A DNA stretch of 22,533 nt from a virus: IMG/VR virus record IMGVR_UViG_3300027710_000149, positions 1 to 22,533 of that record; one strand, 5' to 3'. Each line of letters begins with the position of its first letter. Positions within the stretch are counted from its first letter, which is position 1. Below the pieces are notes generated by a model that worked only from the letters and a program-made list of their open reading frames with translations, ran no database searches and was not told the origin of the DNA. This document shows, piece after piece, positions 6,585 through 14,448 of this stretch. A program made the translations under genes and the position numbers.

Positions 6585-6588
6585 CAAT

Positions 6589-6741
6589 TTGCCCGCCGTG
6601 CCTGTGCTAGCCGAAGTACCTCGCCAAATTGGATTGGTAATTACCGACGAGAAAGTAGTGGTCGAAAAGCGCAAGAGAGCACACAACTTATGTGAAGAGG
6701 CTCAGCCTCGGATCGAGACTCTTGCGGCGGCGGGCAGCTAA
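6589..6741 (+). CDS. Possible small protein, non-ATG start
   Basis: The 172 bases between the DUF5872-like gene and the methyltransferase hold an open frame ending TAA at 6739-6741. It could start at TTG 6589 or GTG 6598. The peptide would be about 50 residues (VPVLAEVPRQIGLVITDEKV, then a basic helix and CEEAQPRIETLAAAGS). A strand-strand-helix pattern is believable, but there is no ATG outside the upstream gene, no SD and no known family. It may be non-coding. Confidence 0.3.
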   Translation: MPAVPVLAEVPRQIGLVITDEKVVVEKRKRAHNLCEEAQPRIETLAAAGS

Positions 6742-6756
6742 TTTCAATATATCAAT

Positions 6757-7350
6757 ATGGACGAAATGACAAAATCCCACAAGTGCCGAGTCAGGCATGG
6801 AGACTATCAGTTTATTAAAGGATCAGTCCTTGATATTGGCTGTGGTCCAGACGCCATCAAACTTAATCCACCATCAACCGTTCGAGGTTGGGACTTGCCT
6901 GATGGAGACGCGCAATATCTGACCGGCGTTAATGACAAGTCGTTTGATTGTGTAGTGAGCGCCCATTGCCTGGAACACATGAACGATCCAGAAGTAGCTC
7001 TTCAAAACTGGAGCCGAGTTCTCAAAGAGGGCGGATATGTGTACATTCTAGTTCCGCTCTATAGTGCTTATGAGAAGTTCCGCGACTTCCGTTTTGGCAG
7101 TTCGCATCAAGCACGCTTTAATCCAGATCACAAAACATCGTGGGATATTGTTAGCGTGGACAAGCCGATGAACCACGATCACTACGACTACAAGCGCATC
7201 GTTCAAATGGGCAAGGATGCTGGATTGCACCTTGTTGATCTGCGTATGGAACTAGACGGCTTCCATTGGGACAAGTGGAACGATCCTGATTTTGACTCGA
7301 CTATGCACGGTGGGCTAGCTCAGTTGTGCATTGTGTTCAATAAGATTTAG
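6757..7350 (+). CDS. Class I SAM-dependent methyltransferase
   Basis: 197 residues. The SAM-binding motif I, SVLDIGCGPD, is at residues 23-32. An acidic residue of motif II is probably D47 (RGWDLPDGD). The post-motif segment FDCVVSAHCLEHMNDPEVAL (63-82) and LKEGGYVYILVP (89-100) are typical of the Methyltransf_11 group of the Rossmann-fold methyltransferases. The C-terminal part is His/Asp rich (DHYDYKRIVQMGKDAGLHLV) and may form the substrate pocket. There is no target-recognition domain and none of the DPPY or NPPF motifs of DNA amino-methyltransferases, so a small molecule, sugar or protein substrate is more likely than DNA. It is immediately followed, four bases on, by a glycosyltransferase-like gene, suggesting methylation of a glycan or of its precursor. 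Confidence 0.88.
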   Translation: MDEMTKSHKCRVRHGDYQFIKGSVLDIGCGPDAIKLNPPSTVRGWDLPDGDAQYLTGVNDKSFDCVVSAHCLEHMNDPEVALQNWSRVLKEGGYVYILVPLYSAYEKFRDFRFGSSHQARFNPDHKTSWDIVSVDKPMNHDHYDYKRIVQMGKDAGLHLVDLRMELDGFHWDKWNDPDFDSTMHGGLAQLCIVFNKI

Positions 7351-7354
7351 TATT

Positions 7355-9031
7355 ATGAATTTACTCCCGGTAGTCCTCAACATAGCGCCTCACGAAAAAC
7401 GTCAGGCTGAACGCTTGGCGCAATACCTGAAAGAGCTAGATGGCACCGAGGTAATTACGATGTCGTTTCAAGACCCTCCTGGCATGCGTTATCCAGAGGT
7501 GGCAAATTTAGCGTTCAAGCAGTGCGCTAAAGCAATGCGTGGTAAGGCTTTTATGTGGATTGAGTGTGACTCTATTCCGATCAAGAAGGGATGGCTTAAA
7601 GCGATCACTGATGAGTATGTTAAACAGGGCAAGCCGTATCTTTATCCAAAGACTCGCAATCCGCCGTTTGATAACTTTACAGGCATTGGTGTGCAAGGAC
7701 CGGACGCATACGAGCAAGCTCCAGTTGGATATACTACGGGCGGATTTGATGAGTGGATTTCTACCAATTTTCCAGATCAAATTGGACTCACTGATTTGAT
7801 TCAACACTCGTATGGCTTCTATGATTCTAGGGGTGATGTCACACTCCACGAGTTCCCGCGTGATTTGCATATTCTGCGAGATGATTCTGTGATCTTCCAC
7901 AAAGATAACGCTCAGAGTTTAATCGACCACATCATGCCATCCATGAAGCGTGATGAGATTATTGGAGTTTCTGGAGTTGGTGATTTGGGGGATGCGGTGG
8001 TAAGCTTAGCAACACTCAAACACCACGGCGGCATGTTCGATTATTACGCCCGCGATAATGGATCAACCAAGGGATTTGTTGCAAGACTGCCGCTAATCAG
8101 GCCACTGATCGAATCACAGCCATACATCAACTCTGTAAAAATCTGGAAGCGAGAGCCTATTGCTTGGGCATCAGAAGGCTTCCGACCAAGTTGGCATGAC
8201 AGAAGACGCAATCTTGCTACCTGCCATGCTCAGCATGCTCTTGACACGCACTTCATCGACACGCTACCAGACATGAGCAAGCCGTGGCTGACAGTTGAGC
8301 AAAACAAGAAGTTCAACGGCCTCATAGTCATCAATCGCAGTCCTCGCTACAATAATCCACATTTTCCATGGAGAGAGGTAGTTGAACACTATGGAAATCT
8401 TTTGTGCTTCATTGGATTGCCGCAGGAGCACGCTGATTTTGAGTATCATTTTGGCAAGGTTCGCTACATCGTCACACACGATATGCTGGAAGTTGCACAG
8501 GCGATTGCCGGAAGTGAGTTGTTTATTGGCAACCAAAGCTCGTGCATGACAATTGCCGAAGGATTGAAACACCCTCGAATCCTTGAGGGATCACTCATCA
8601 TTCCAGACTGCATTTATCCCAAAGCGCATAACGCTCAGTATGTCTTTGATGGAACGGTGACTCTTCCATCCGTCGCTCATGTTCCAGTAAAAAGCCTCAA
8701 GTCTAATGCTATTCATTGGTCAAACTTCGACACAACGATTGTGCCAAAAGTTGGACGTGGATATGGTTGGATCTATGACCATGGCAGCATTCGGATTCAA
8801 GAGGGCACCGTGAGAAAAACAGCATTCAAGGTATCCAAGCTGCTTGGAATTAGCCATGAGCAAGCCGAAGCAGAAGTTGTTAAGGCTACCGTTAAAGCCG
8901 CGCCAAACTCTTTTAGTGGCAATCTACGCATGTCAAACATGACTGCTGCAATGGATGCCCTTCGTGAGAATGGCTACACAGATCATCCAATCTTTACTCT
9001 CACGAGTGGAAATATTGGAGATTTGCTTTGA
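7355..9031 (+). CDS. Bifunctional glycosyltransferase-like protein (GT-A-like plus GT9-like)
   Basis: 558 residues from the ATG beginning MNLLPVVLNI, chosen because it lies just after the upstream stop. Residues 1-195 look like a GT-A nucleotide-sugar fold, with FMWIECDSIPIKKGWL near 66-81 as a probable E-x-D metal site. Residues 200-440 resemble the GT-B heptosyltransferase group (GT9): VSGVGDLGDAVVSLATL at 205-221, then the C-terminal nucleotide-sugar site QAIAGSELFIGNQSSCMTIA at about 382-401. The last 75 residues contain a helical pair that could be a small binding domain. Two sugar-transfer centres in one chain, next to a methyltransferase, suggest assembly of a modified glycan on virion or host surface. 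The catalytic details are inferred. Confidence 0.7.
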   Translation: MNLLPVVLNIAPHEKRQAERLAQYLKELDGTEVITMSFQDPPGMRYPEVANLAFKQCAKAMRGKAFMWIECDSIPIKKGWLKAITDEYVKQGKPYLYPKTRNPPFDNFTGIGVQGPDAYEQAPVGYTTGGFDEWISTNFPDQIGLTDLIQHSYGFYDSRGDVTLHEFPRDLHILRDDSVIFHKDNAQSLIDHIMPSMKRDEIIGVSGVGDLGDAVVSLATLKHHGGMFDYYARDNGSTKGFVARLPLIRPLIESQPYINSVKIWKREPIAWASEGFRPSWHDRRRNLATCHAQHALDTHFIDTLPDMSKPWLTVEQNKKFNGLIVINRSPRYNNPHFPWREVVEHYGNLLCFIGLPQEHADFEYHFGKVRYIVTHDMLEVAQAIAGSELFIGNQSSCMTIAEGLKHPRILEGSLIIPDCIYPKAHNAQYVFDGTVTLPSVAHVPVKSLKSNAIHWSNFDTTIVPKVGRGYGWIYDHGSIRIQEGTVRKTAFKVSKLLGISHEQAEAEVVKATVKAAPNSFSGNLRMSNMTAAMDALRENGYTDHPIFTLTSGNIGDLL

Positions 9032-9039
9032 AATTCTAT

Positions 9040-9068
9040 TTGACCACTTTCAATCAAACCCTTATAAC
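9040..9068 (+). promoter_or_regulatory. Sigma70-like promoter
   Basis: TTGACC (9040-9045) and TATAAC (9063-9068) are separated by exactly 17 bases, each matching five of six consensus positions. They lie in the 48-base gap before the second glycosyltransferase-like gene, whose ATG is 11 bases past the -10. Transcription would start only a few bases before the ATG. It would drive the second glycosyltransferase and probably the portal operon. Confidence 0.55.
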
Positions 9069-9079
9069 CAAGAAATCTT

Positions 9080-10126
9080 ATGCTCTTAGCTATTCCTGTT
9101 AGTGCCAGTGACGCCAAAAACCTGCCCCATACGGCGGAAATCTTCAAGAAGTTCGGTCCTTATGCTGGTTTCCAGTGTGCAATCTTTGCCCGTTTAGAAA
9201 TTGAGAATGAAGCTCGCGTATTTGCTGAGCAGATTAAGCCTTTATTCTCCAACCTAGACATTCACATTATCGATTTCCACTCCAATGGAGCTACGGAAGC
9301 TGCCGCTAAGCATTTCCGCGCTGTTGCTCAGACGGTAAGTGAGAAATATACCGCTGGACCTTGGTATTTCTATGAGTTGGACAATACCCCAATTCAAATT
9401 GGCTGGCTGAGTAAGCTCCAACGTGAGCATCACGAATCTGGCAAGGCCCACATGGGAGCAATCGTTCCAACTCGTGGATTTTCTATCATGCCAGACGGAT
9501 CACTCAAGCCGTCATTTGGCGATCCTCACATGGTTGGCACTGGCATCTACCATCATGCGATGGGCGCTCTTTCGCCAAACATTGGTCAACTTGACCGTTC
9601 CATGCCTTGGGCTGGCCCACTTGAGCCTTTTGACATCCGACTTCGCTATGAGGTTGTTCCACACGCTCACAATACGATTCTCATCCAGCACAACTGGAAC
9701 ACTGGCAACTACCGCGTAGAAAATGGACAAATTGTCTGTGATGATCTTTCTGGTGACGTGAACCTGAGTCACGCTAAGCCTTATGACGGCCACGCAGTAG
9801 TCGTTCACGGTTGCAAAGATGGAAGTCTCGCGAAACTGGTTTTGGCTGACAAGATCACAACTAAGGCTTCCGACACTAATAAGGTTGAACCAAAAACGGT
9901 GGTTGAAGAACCAAAAAGCCTGACTGGACAAGAAGGCCAGCTTCCATCTGTAGGGTTCCTTGCCTTCCGAATTAAAGGAGTTGTGGAGGCTAGTAAGGAT
10001 CGCCTGACAGCCAAGAAGATTGCAGAGCAACTTGGCGTTAAGATTGATGAGATCGTTTCCGCATGTTCCGAAACTGGAAGTGGATTGAAGGTTGCGGGAC
10101 CGCCTAAATGGGTTAGCCTCGTTTAA
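9080..10126 (+). CDS. GT-A-like glycosyltransferase with C-terminal winged-helix-like tail
   Basis: 348 residues. Residues 1-245 appear related to the first half of the preceding protein: YFYELDNTPIQIGWLSKL near 96-113 lines up with FMWIECDSIPIKKGWLKA there, with the acidic pair E99/D101 as a possible metal-binding DxD-type site. HNWNTGN and VVHGCKDG near the end of this domain resemble the C-terminal His of GT-A enzymes. A Lys/Glu-rich linker (258-285) joins a C-terminal segment, DRLTAKKIAEQLGVKIDEIV at 307-326. That segment looks like a helix-turn-helix and is unusual on a glycosyltransferase. A good promoter sits just upstream, and the portal gene follows two bases after its stop. Acceptor unknown. 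Confidence 0.6.
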   Translation: MLLAIPVSASDAKNLPHTAEIFKKFGPYAGFQCAIFARLEIENEARVFAEQIKPLFSNLDIHIIDFHSNGATEAAAKHFRAVAQTVSEKYTAGPWYFYELDNTPIQIGWLSKLQREHHESGKAHMGAIVPTRGFSIMPDGSLKPSFGDPHMVGTGIYHHAMGALSPNIGQLDRSMPWAGPLEPFDIRLRYEVVPHAHNTILIQHNWNTGNYRVENGQIVCDDLSGDVNLSHAKPYDGHAVVVHGCKDGSLAKLVLADKITTKASDTNKVEPKTVVEEPKSLTGQEGQLPSVGFLAFRIKGVVEASKDRLTAKKIAEQLGVKIDEIVSACSETGSGLKVAGPPKWVSLV

Positions 10127-10128
10127 TT

Positions 10129-12405
10129 ATGTCAGACGCCACAAATACCCTTGAGTCTTATAATCCTCCCGTCGTAGATGACCGGGGCAAATTCCTTGAC
10201 GAGCGAATCAAGGATGTTGGCGCTGCTCGAAGCCTTTGGTTCCGACTTCAACAGGCTGATTTGAAATCGAATCAGCAGATGGCAAAGGTTCAGGCAATGG
10301 TTGATGGCGCTCCTCCATTGGACCAAATGCAGCTTGCTAAGCAGGGTCTGGCATACATGTCCAACTTCAATCCAGGCGATGCCAAAGCTGTTCTGGATAC
10401 TTCTCTTGCTGCGTTCTATGACCTTATCTCTGGCACCGAAAGCCTGATTGACCTTCGCACCAAGTTTGGCTCTGAACAGGAACGTCAAGAATGGTCGCAG
10501 AAGATGAGCTTGAATATGAGCCGCGTTATTCGTCGCTGGCCTCAGTTCAACTTCAAGTACAGCTATATCCCACACTACATGGTTCTCCACGGTGTTGGTA
10601 TTGCTTACTTCCAAGACCCTCTCAATTGGGAATGGGATGTGACGAATCTCGCCTACTTCAAGATTCCTCGTCAGACACGCGCCAACGAAGCTGAAATCCA
10701 ATACGCCTGCCTCAAGAAGCTAGAGAATCCCGCTGACTTGATGAAGTACATCAATATGGGCGATATTGCTGATGAGCAAGGATGGGATCGCGATCAACTC
10801 AAGAAGGCGATTATGAACGCCTCTGAGCAGATTCCAGACATGCTCAACTGGATGGAATGGGAAGCTCGCTGGAAAGACAATGACATCACCTATGGCGAGA
10901 CGAGTCCGTCTATCTCTGTGATTTACATGTGGGTGCAGGAGCTTGATGGAAGCTACTCTATGTATGCTTTTGCTGAGAATGGCTACCCGATTACCGATGG
11001 AGTTCCTGAGAACTTCCTCTTTAAGCGTCGTCACCTTTATCGCAATGCTAGCGAAGCATTTACCTTCTTCACTCGCGGTATCGGCACCAATGGTAATTAT
11101 CACGGCATTCGCGGCCTTGGTTCTGATATGTTCAATGCTTTCCAGCAGTTGATGCGCTTGGAAAACAAGAAGGTTGATGTCGCACAAACCGCTGGCCCAC
11201 ACTGGCAGGTCGAAAGCGAAGAGGCAGTCGAGAACTTCCGCATCGTTCCGTATGGCGCTGGCTATCTTGTGACTCCTGGAGCAAACTTCGTCCAGGTTCA
11301 GCAGCCAAATATTATCCAGAACATTGAGCCAGCCGTTCAAAGTCTGCGTCAGACTTTCTACAACAACATTGCTCAATACACGAGCAGCAAAACGCTCGAT
11401 ACCGGCAGGGAGCTTTCCAAGTTTGAGGCGATGTCTCGAATGGAAATGGCGTCTCAGCTTTCTGTGACTTCCATCAACCTGTTCATGCAGCCGTTTGATC
11501 GACTGATGAACGAAGTTGGTCGTCGTTTCTTCCGTCCAGGATACCAACGTAGTGAGCCTGGAGGTGAGGAAGTTTGGCAGTTCCGCCAAATGTGCCTTGA
11601 AGATGGTATTCCAGAAGAAGCATTGAAGAACATGGATTTGCGCTATACGCGAGCCAGTCGTTCCATTGGCTTTGGTAGTCCTTCTGCACGTCGTTTGGCA
11701 TACGAGAACCTGATGCCAATGTACCCGTATTACGATGAATACGGCAAGCAGACTCTCATCCGCAACTTCACTGGTGCTATCGCTGGCTGGCAGATGGCTG
11801 ATGAGCTTACAACTCCTGCTGGAGCCAACCAGCGCCCACCGATTGATGCTGCAATTGCAGATGCTCAGAATGCAATTCTTGCTCAGGGTGCCACTCAGGC
11901 AATTCTGCCAAACGAAAACAAGAGCGTTCACTTGCAGGTTCATATTGCCAAGCTGACTGAGTTTTATCAGCAGTTTGACCAAGCGGGTCAGAATCCTGAG
12001 ATGTATGCTCAGATTGTTCCGCCAATGTCAAACATCTTTGATCATGCTGCTCAGACTCTTGAGCAGTTCACTGGTCCAGAAGCTCCTCAATTCCGTCAGC
12101 AACTTCAACAGTTCAATGAGATCATTGTCAACGGCTCGCGACACCTACAGAAACAGCAGGCGATGGAGGCGGAGGCATCTGGTCAACCTCAAGAAAATCA
12201 AGGGCCGTCTGAGATTGAAATGAAGATGGCGGAGTGGCGTGCAAAAATGGATCAACGAGCCGAAGAGTTCCGTATGAAAATGGAACAACGCCAAGCCGAT
12301 GCTGCTCAAGCTCGCGCTCTCAAAGATACCGCTGCCGCTGCCGCTATTGCCTTGAAGGGCGCTTCATATCAAGCGCAACAGGCATCCATTAGAAGTTCTC
12401 TATGA
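10129..12405 (+). CDS. Portal (head-tail connector) protein
   Basis: 758 residues. The length, position directly before the scaffold and capsid genes, and composition fit a podovirus-type portal, the dodecameric ring at the capsid vertex through which DNA is pumped. The middle (residues about 120-330) is rich in aromatic and acidic residues, with YIPHYMVLHGVGIAYFQDPL and the 'NLAYFKIPRQTR' block typical of portal wing and stem regions. The region near 400-470 (QNIEPAVQSLRQTFYNNIAQ, SKFEAMSRMEMASQLSVTSI) matches the usual portal clip and crown helices. The last 90 residues are Gln/Glu/Ala-rich and predicted coiled coil (KMAEWRAKMDQRAEEFRMKM), comparable to the barrel of P22-like portals. Its stop overlaps the next ATG. 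No large-terminase gene precedes it in this window. Confidence 0.85.
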   Translation: MSDATNTLESYNPPVVDDRGKFLDERIKDVGAARSLWFRLQQADLKSNQQMAKVQAMVDGAPPLDQMQLAKQGLAYMSNFNPGDAKAVLDTSLAAFYDLISGTESLIDLRTKFGSEQERQEWSQKMSLNMSRVIRRWPQFNFKYSYIPHYMVLHGVGIAYFQDPLNWEWDVTNLAYFKIPRQTRANEAEIQYACLKKLENPADLMKYINMGDIADEQGWDRDQLKKAIMNASEQIPDMLNWMEWEARWKDNDITYGETSPSISVIYMWVQELDGSYSMYAFAENGYPITDGVPENFLFKRRHLYRNASEAFTFFTRGIGTNGNYHGIRGLGSDMFNAFQQLMRLENKKVDVAQTAGPHWQVESEEAVENFRIVPYGAGYLVTPGANFVQVQQPNIIQNIEPAVQSLRQTFYNNIAQYTSSKTLDTGRELSKFEAMSRMEMASQLSVTSINLFMQPFDRLMNEVGRRFFRPGYQRSEPGGEEVWQFRQMCLEDGIPEEALKNMDLRYTRASRSIGFGSPSARRLAYENLMPMYPYYDEYGKQTLIRNFTGAIAGWQMADELTTPAGANQRPPIDAAIADAQNAILAQGATQAILPNENKSVHLQVHIAKLTEFYQQFDQAGQNPEMYAQIVPPMSNIFDHAAQTLEQFTGPEAPQFRQQLQQFNEIIVNGSRHLQKQQAMEAEASGQPQENQGPSEIEMKMAEWRAKMDQRAEEFRMKMEQRQADAAQARALKDTAAAAAIALKGASYQAQQASIRSSL

Positions 12406-12755
12406 TACCAGCAAATACACAAAAAACGCGACTTGAAAAATTCAGAGATGGAGATGGCCCCGCACGTCTTTCTGCACTGCTCAAAGACCCAGTGATGGTT
12501 GAAGCTCTAGCGATTATTGAAGAAAAAACTGAGCCTAACGACTCGATTCTGACTGGCCTTGTGCGCGATTACAAGGCGGAAGCTCCTATGGTTATCTCTA
12601 TGATCCACGCCGGACAGGCTGGTATTCGTCGCACGTTGCGATTGTTGAAAGCGTTGGCATTTAGACCTCAAGCTGACAACCAACACATGGACGCATTCAC
12701 TCTTGAAGCGTACAGCCACATTGACGAAAAATATCTCGAACAGACTCATCAGTAA
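12402..12755 (+). CDS. Hypothetical protein between portal and scaffold
   Basis: 117 residues, all helical in appearance, starting at ATGA overlapping the portal stop. Visible segments are ARLSALLKDPVMVEALAIIE, then a Gly-containing turn, then IRRTLRLLKALAFRPQ. No domain is recognised. Small proteins encoded between portal and scaffold in other phages include head-completion and maturation factors, but no motif here supports any of these. It is translationally coupled to the portal and five bases ahead of the scaffold start, so a head-morphogenesis role is a reasonable guess. Confidence 0.65.
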   Translation: MIPANTQKTRLEKFRDGDGPARLSALLKDPVMVEALAIIEEKTEPNDSILTGLVRDYKAEAPMVISMIHAGQAGIRRTLRLLKALAFRPQADNQHMDAFTLEAYSHIDEKYLEQTHQ

Positions 12756-12760
12756 AATAT

Positions 12761-13924
12761 ATGGACACCGAAAACACACAGCCACCAGAATACGACGCAA
12801 CAGCAGAAGCTCAAGCCATGTGGGATCGCGCCCAATCGTTCCTTCCAAAAGAGGAAGAAAGCGCCAAGGTTGAGGAGAAAGTTGCACCCACTGATCCAGA
12901 GCCATCCAAGGAAGATGTGAAGCGTGATGAGCCAGGGGAAAAGATCGAGGAAGTCACTGAAAACGATCTTCCAAAAGGATCTAAAGCTACTCCTGAAGCC
13001 ATTTCCACATGGAAGGACATGAAGGCTGAGTTGAAACAGCTTCGTGAAGAACGCGACAGCTTGAGGAACACGCTTCCTGAAAAGGACAAGACTGTTCAGG
13101 AGAAGATGATCGAAATCGAAGAGATGCGGAAAAAAATTGCCGAGTTTGAGGGCAAGGATATTTCCGCATACGAGAGACGCATTTCTGAGATGGAATCTAA
13201 ACTTGGTGAGCATGAGCAGTTCCGCTCTATCCATGATGTTCAGAACTCCACCGCCTACTATGAGTCCATCCTCGAACCTGCTGCCGCTATTGGTCAGGCA
13301 ATTGAAGTGCTGGCAGGCGCAAATGACGTTGATGCAAAGACGCTTCAAGGCGTTTTGGAGATTAGTGATCCTATTGAGCAGCGTAAAAAGCTGCGCGAAG
13401 TGACTGAAGGCTGGCACCCAACAGATGCTGCTGAACTCATGGAGCATGCTCGCAATACTCAAACGCTTCTCAGGAAGTCGTCCGAGATGCTTGAGAATGC
13501 TGACAGGGCTAAGCAAGAGCTTTCATTCATGGAGCAAGAGAAAGCTCGCAGAGCTAAAGAGGATGAAGACAAACAATTCTCGTCTGCTACCGAAGCTGCA
13601 AATAAGCTGCTCCAAGAGAAGATTCCATTCCTCAAGGATAACAAAGATCTCATGGAGGCAGTCTCAAAGGCTGAGATCAGAAAAGACCCTGCTAGCATGG
13701 CTGTAGCAGCGCGTGCAAGCGTGATTCTTCCACATTTGTTGCGTCAGCTTGACGAACGGAATGCCAAGATTTCTGAGCTTGAGACTTCGCTGAAGTCGCG
13801 CATTGCAGCTTCACCGCGTCCTTCTAGCACTTCTACGCCTGCGAGCACGAGCGATAACCTGCCTACTGGCTACGACATGGATTCGATTATGGCTCGATTC
13901 CAAGCGCACCAGCGGCAAGGGTGA
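12761..13924 (+). CDS. Scaffold protein
   Basis: 387 residues, strongly charged and coiled-coil. An acidic disordered N-terminal stretch (EEESAKVEEKVAPTDPEPSK) precedes helices such as ELKQLREERDSLRNTL (about 88-103) and MIEIEEMRKKIAEF. Long Glu/Lys/Gln/Ala helices continue to the C terminus, which ends with a Ser/Pro/Thr linker (AASPRPSSTSTPASTSDNLP) and a short helix (DMDSIMARFQAHQR). Scaffolds commonly bind the coat protein through a C-terminal helix, which would suit this last segment. It forms the core of the procapsid and leaves before DNA packaging. The gene ends tail-to-tail with a minus-strand gene, and the capsid gene is separated from it by that gene, an HNH gene and a leader. Confidence 0.82.
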   Translation: MDTENTQPPEYDATAEAQAMWDRAQSFLPKEEESAKVEEKVAPTDPEPSKEDVKRDEPGEKIEEVTENDLPKGSKATPEAISTWKDMKAELKQLREERDSLRNTLPEKDKTVQEKMIEIEEMRKKIAEFEGKDISAYERRISEMESKLGEHEQFRSIHDVQNSTAYYESILEPAAAIGQAIEVLAGANDVDAKTLQGVLEISDPIEQRKKLREVTEGWHPTDAAELMEHARNTQTLLRKSSEMLENADRAKQELSFMEQEKARRAKEDEDKQFSSATEAANKLLQEKIPFLKDNKDLMEAVSKAEIRKDPASMAVAARASVILPHLLRQLDERNAKISELETSLKSRIAASPRPSSTSTPASTSDNLPTGYDMDSIMARFQAHQRQG

Positions 13925-13927
13925 TGC

Positions 13928-14227
13928 TTACGGCATAATAATCAACGGCGCATCGTCAGGTTTAACTTCCTGATTTTGCTTGTTGAGAATATGAAGGTCT
14001 TCAACAGTTGCCCTTTTCTTGAAGTCGCGCACCTGAAGAAGCGCCTGCGTGATTCGCTGCATCATGCCAACGAATGGCTCATGCTCGTCTTCTGACTCAA
14101 ATACGGGAGATTTGAAGCCTGCCACTTGACCTGTTTCGTCGTTTCCAATAACGAGTTGTGCCTCAAAACGGGAGTTTGAGCCGACTGGCAGTTGGTCGAT
14201 GCGGATGTAGATGGATGGGGTTGTCAT
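13928..14227 (-). CDS. Small minus-strand protein tail-to-tail with scaffold
   Basis: 99 residues from the ATG at 14227-14225, starting MTTPSIYIRIDQLPVGSNSR. In-frame codons upstream run through hairpin sequence and make a poor protein, so this start is chosen. The body alternates strands and acidic loops (FESEDEHEPFVGMM) and ends with EVKPDDAPLIIMP. No family is recognised. Codon-level quality looks genuine, and no + strand frame competes with it. Its stop is three bases from the scaffold stop, with no terminator between. The upstream region contains the hairpin pair at 14246-14277 and 14391-14421. The gene may have been acquired with those elements or with the neighbouring HNH gene. Confidence 0.6.
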   Translation of the reverse strand: MTTPSIYIRIDQLPVGSNSRFEAQLVIGNDETGQVAGFKSPVFESEDEHEPFVGMMQRITQALLQVRDFKKRATVEDLHILNKQNQEVKPDDAPLIIMP

Positions 14228-14245
14228 ATAGGATTGAAATGGGCA

Positions 14246-14277
14246 ACGCCGTGGGAGCAACCAACTCGCCACGGCGT
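14246..14277. repeat. Hairpin H1 with bulged G
   Basis: ACGCCGTGG (14246-14254) and CCACGGCGT (14269-14277) are exact 9-bp inverted copies, with GAG (14255-14257) and CTC (14265-14267) extending the stem inside a single unpaired G (14268). A GCA precedes it and TCTGG follows. It lies 18 bases upstream of the start of the minus-strand gene. No T tract follows on either strand, so it is not a standard terminator. Confidence 0.65.
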
Positions 14278-14346
14278 CTGGCACTAAGGGACACATGAAA
14301 ACAAAACCTTGTGCGTGAGAAAACATCGCAGATGGATTTGGATTCG

Positions 14347-14361
14347 TCAAGAACCTCTTGA
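14347..14361. repeat. Short hairpin between H1 and H2
   Basis: TCAAGA (14347-14352) pairs with TCTTGA (14356-14361) around a three-base loop. Weak alone, but it adds to the clustering of structure between the minus-strand gene and the second HNH gene. Confidence 0.35.
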
Positions 14362-14381
14362 AGAGAGAGCGATCCTGGGTT

Positions 14382-14421
14382 AAAAAAGCAATGCCGCTGG
14401 AATTGGCGTTCCGAGCGGCAT
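14382..14421 (-). terminator. Hairpin H2, minus-strand terminator-like
   Basis: ATGCCGCT (14391-14398) and AGCGGCAT (14414-14421) pair perfectly. Inside them GGAA (14399-14402) pairs with TTCC (14409-14412), leaving a single bulged G at 14413. Read on the minus strand, the stem is followed by TGC and six T (complement of 14382-14387), a canonical intrinsic terminator. It would stop leftward transcription before the minus-strand gene and fits either an attenuator or an insulation role. Its architecture matches H1. Confidence 0.6.
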
Positions 14422-14448
14422 CTATCAACACAACTAAAAGAACTAGTC

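Noticed and set aside
6757-7350. DNA adenine or cytosine methyltransferase
   Set aside because: No DPPY, NPPF or PCQ motif and no target-recognition domain; it looks like a small-molecule or protein methyltransferase.
10720-11982. Long antisense frame over the portal gene
   Set aside because: 420 codons opposite a well-supported portal gene. The product is low-quality and Leu/Ser/His-rich, as expected from the complementary strand of biased coding DNA.
12749-13516. Antisense frame over the scaffold gene
   Set aside because: Hydrophobic Phe/Leu-rich product mirrors the Glu/Lys-rich scaffold; no start context or partner genes.
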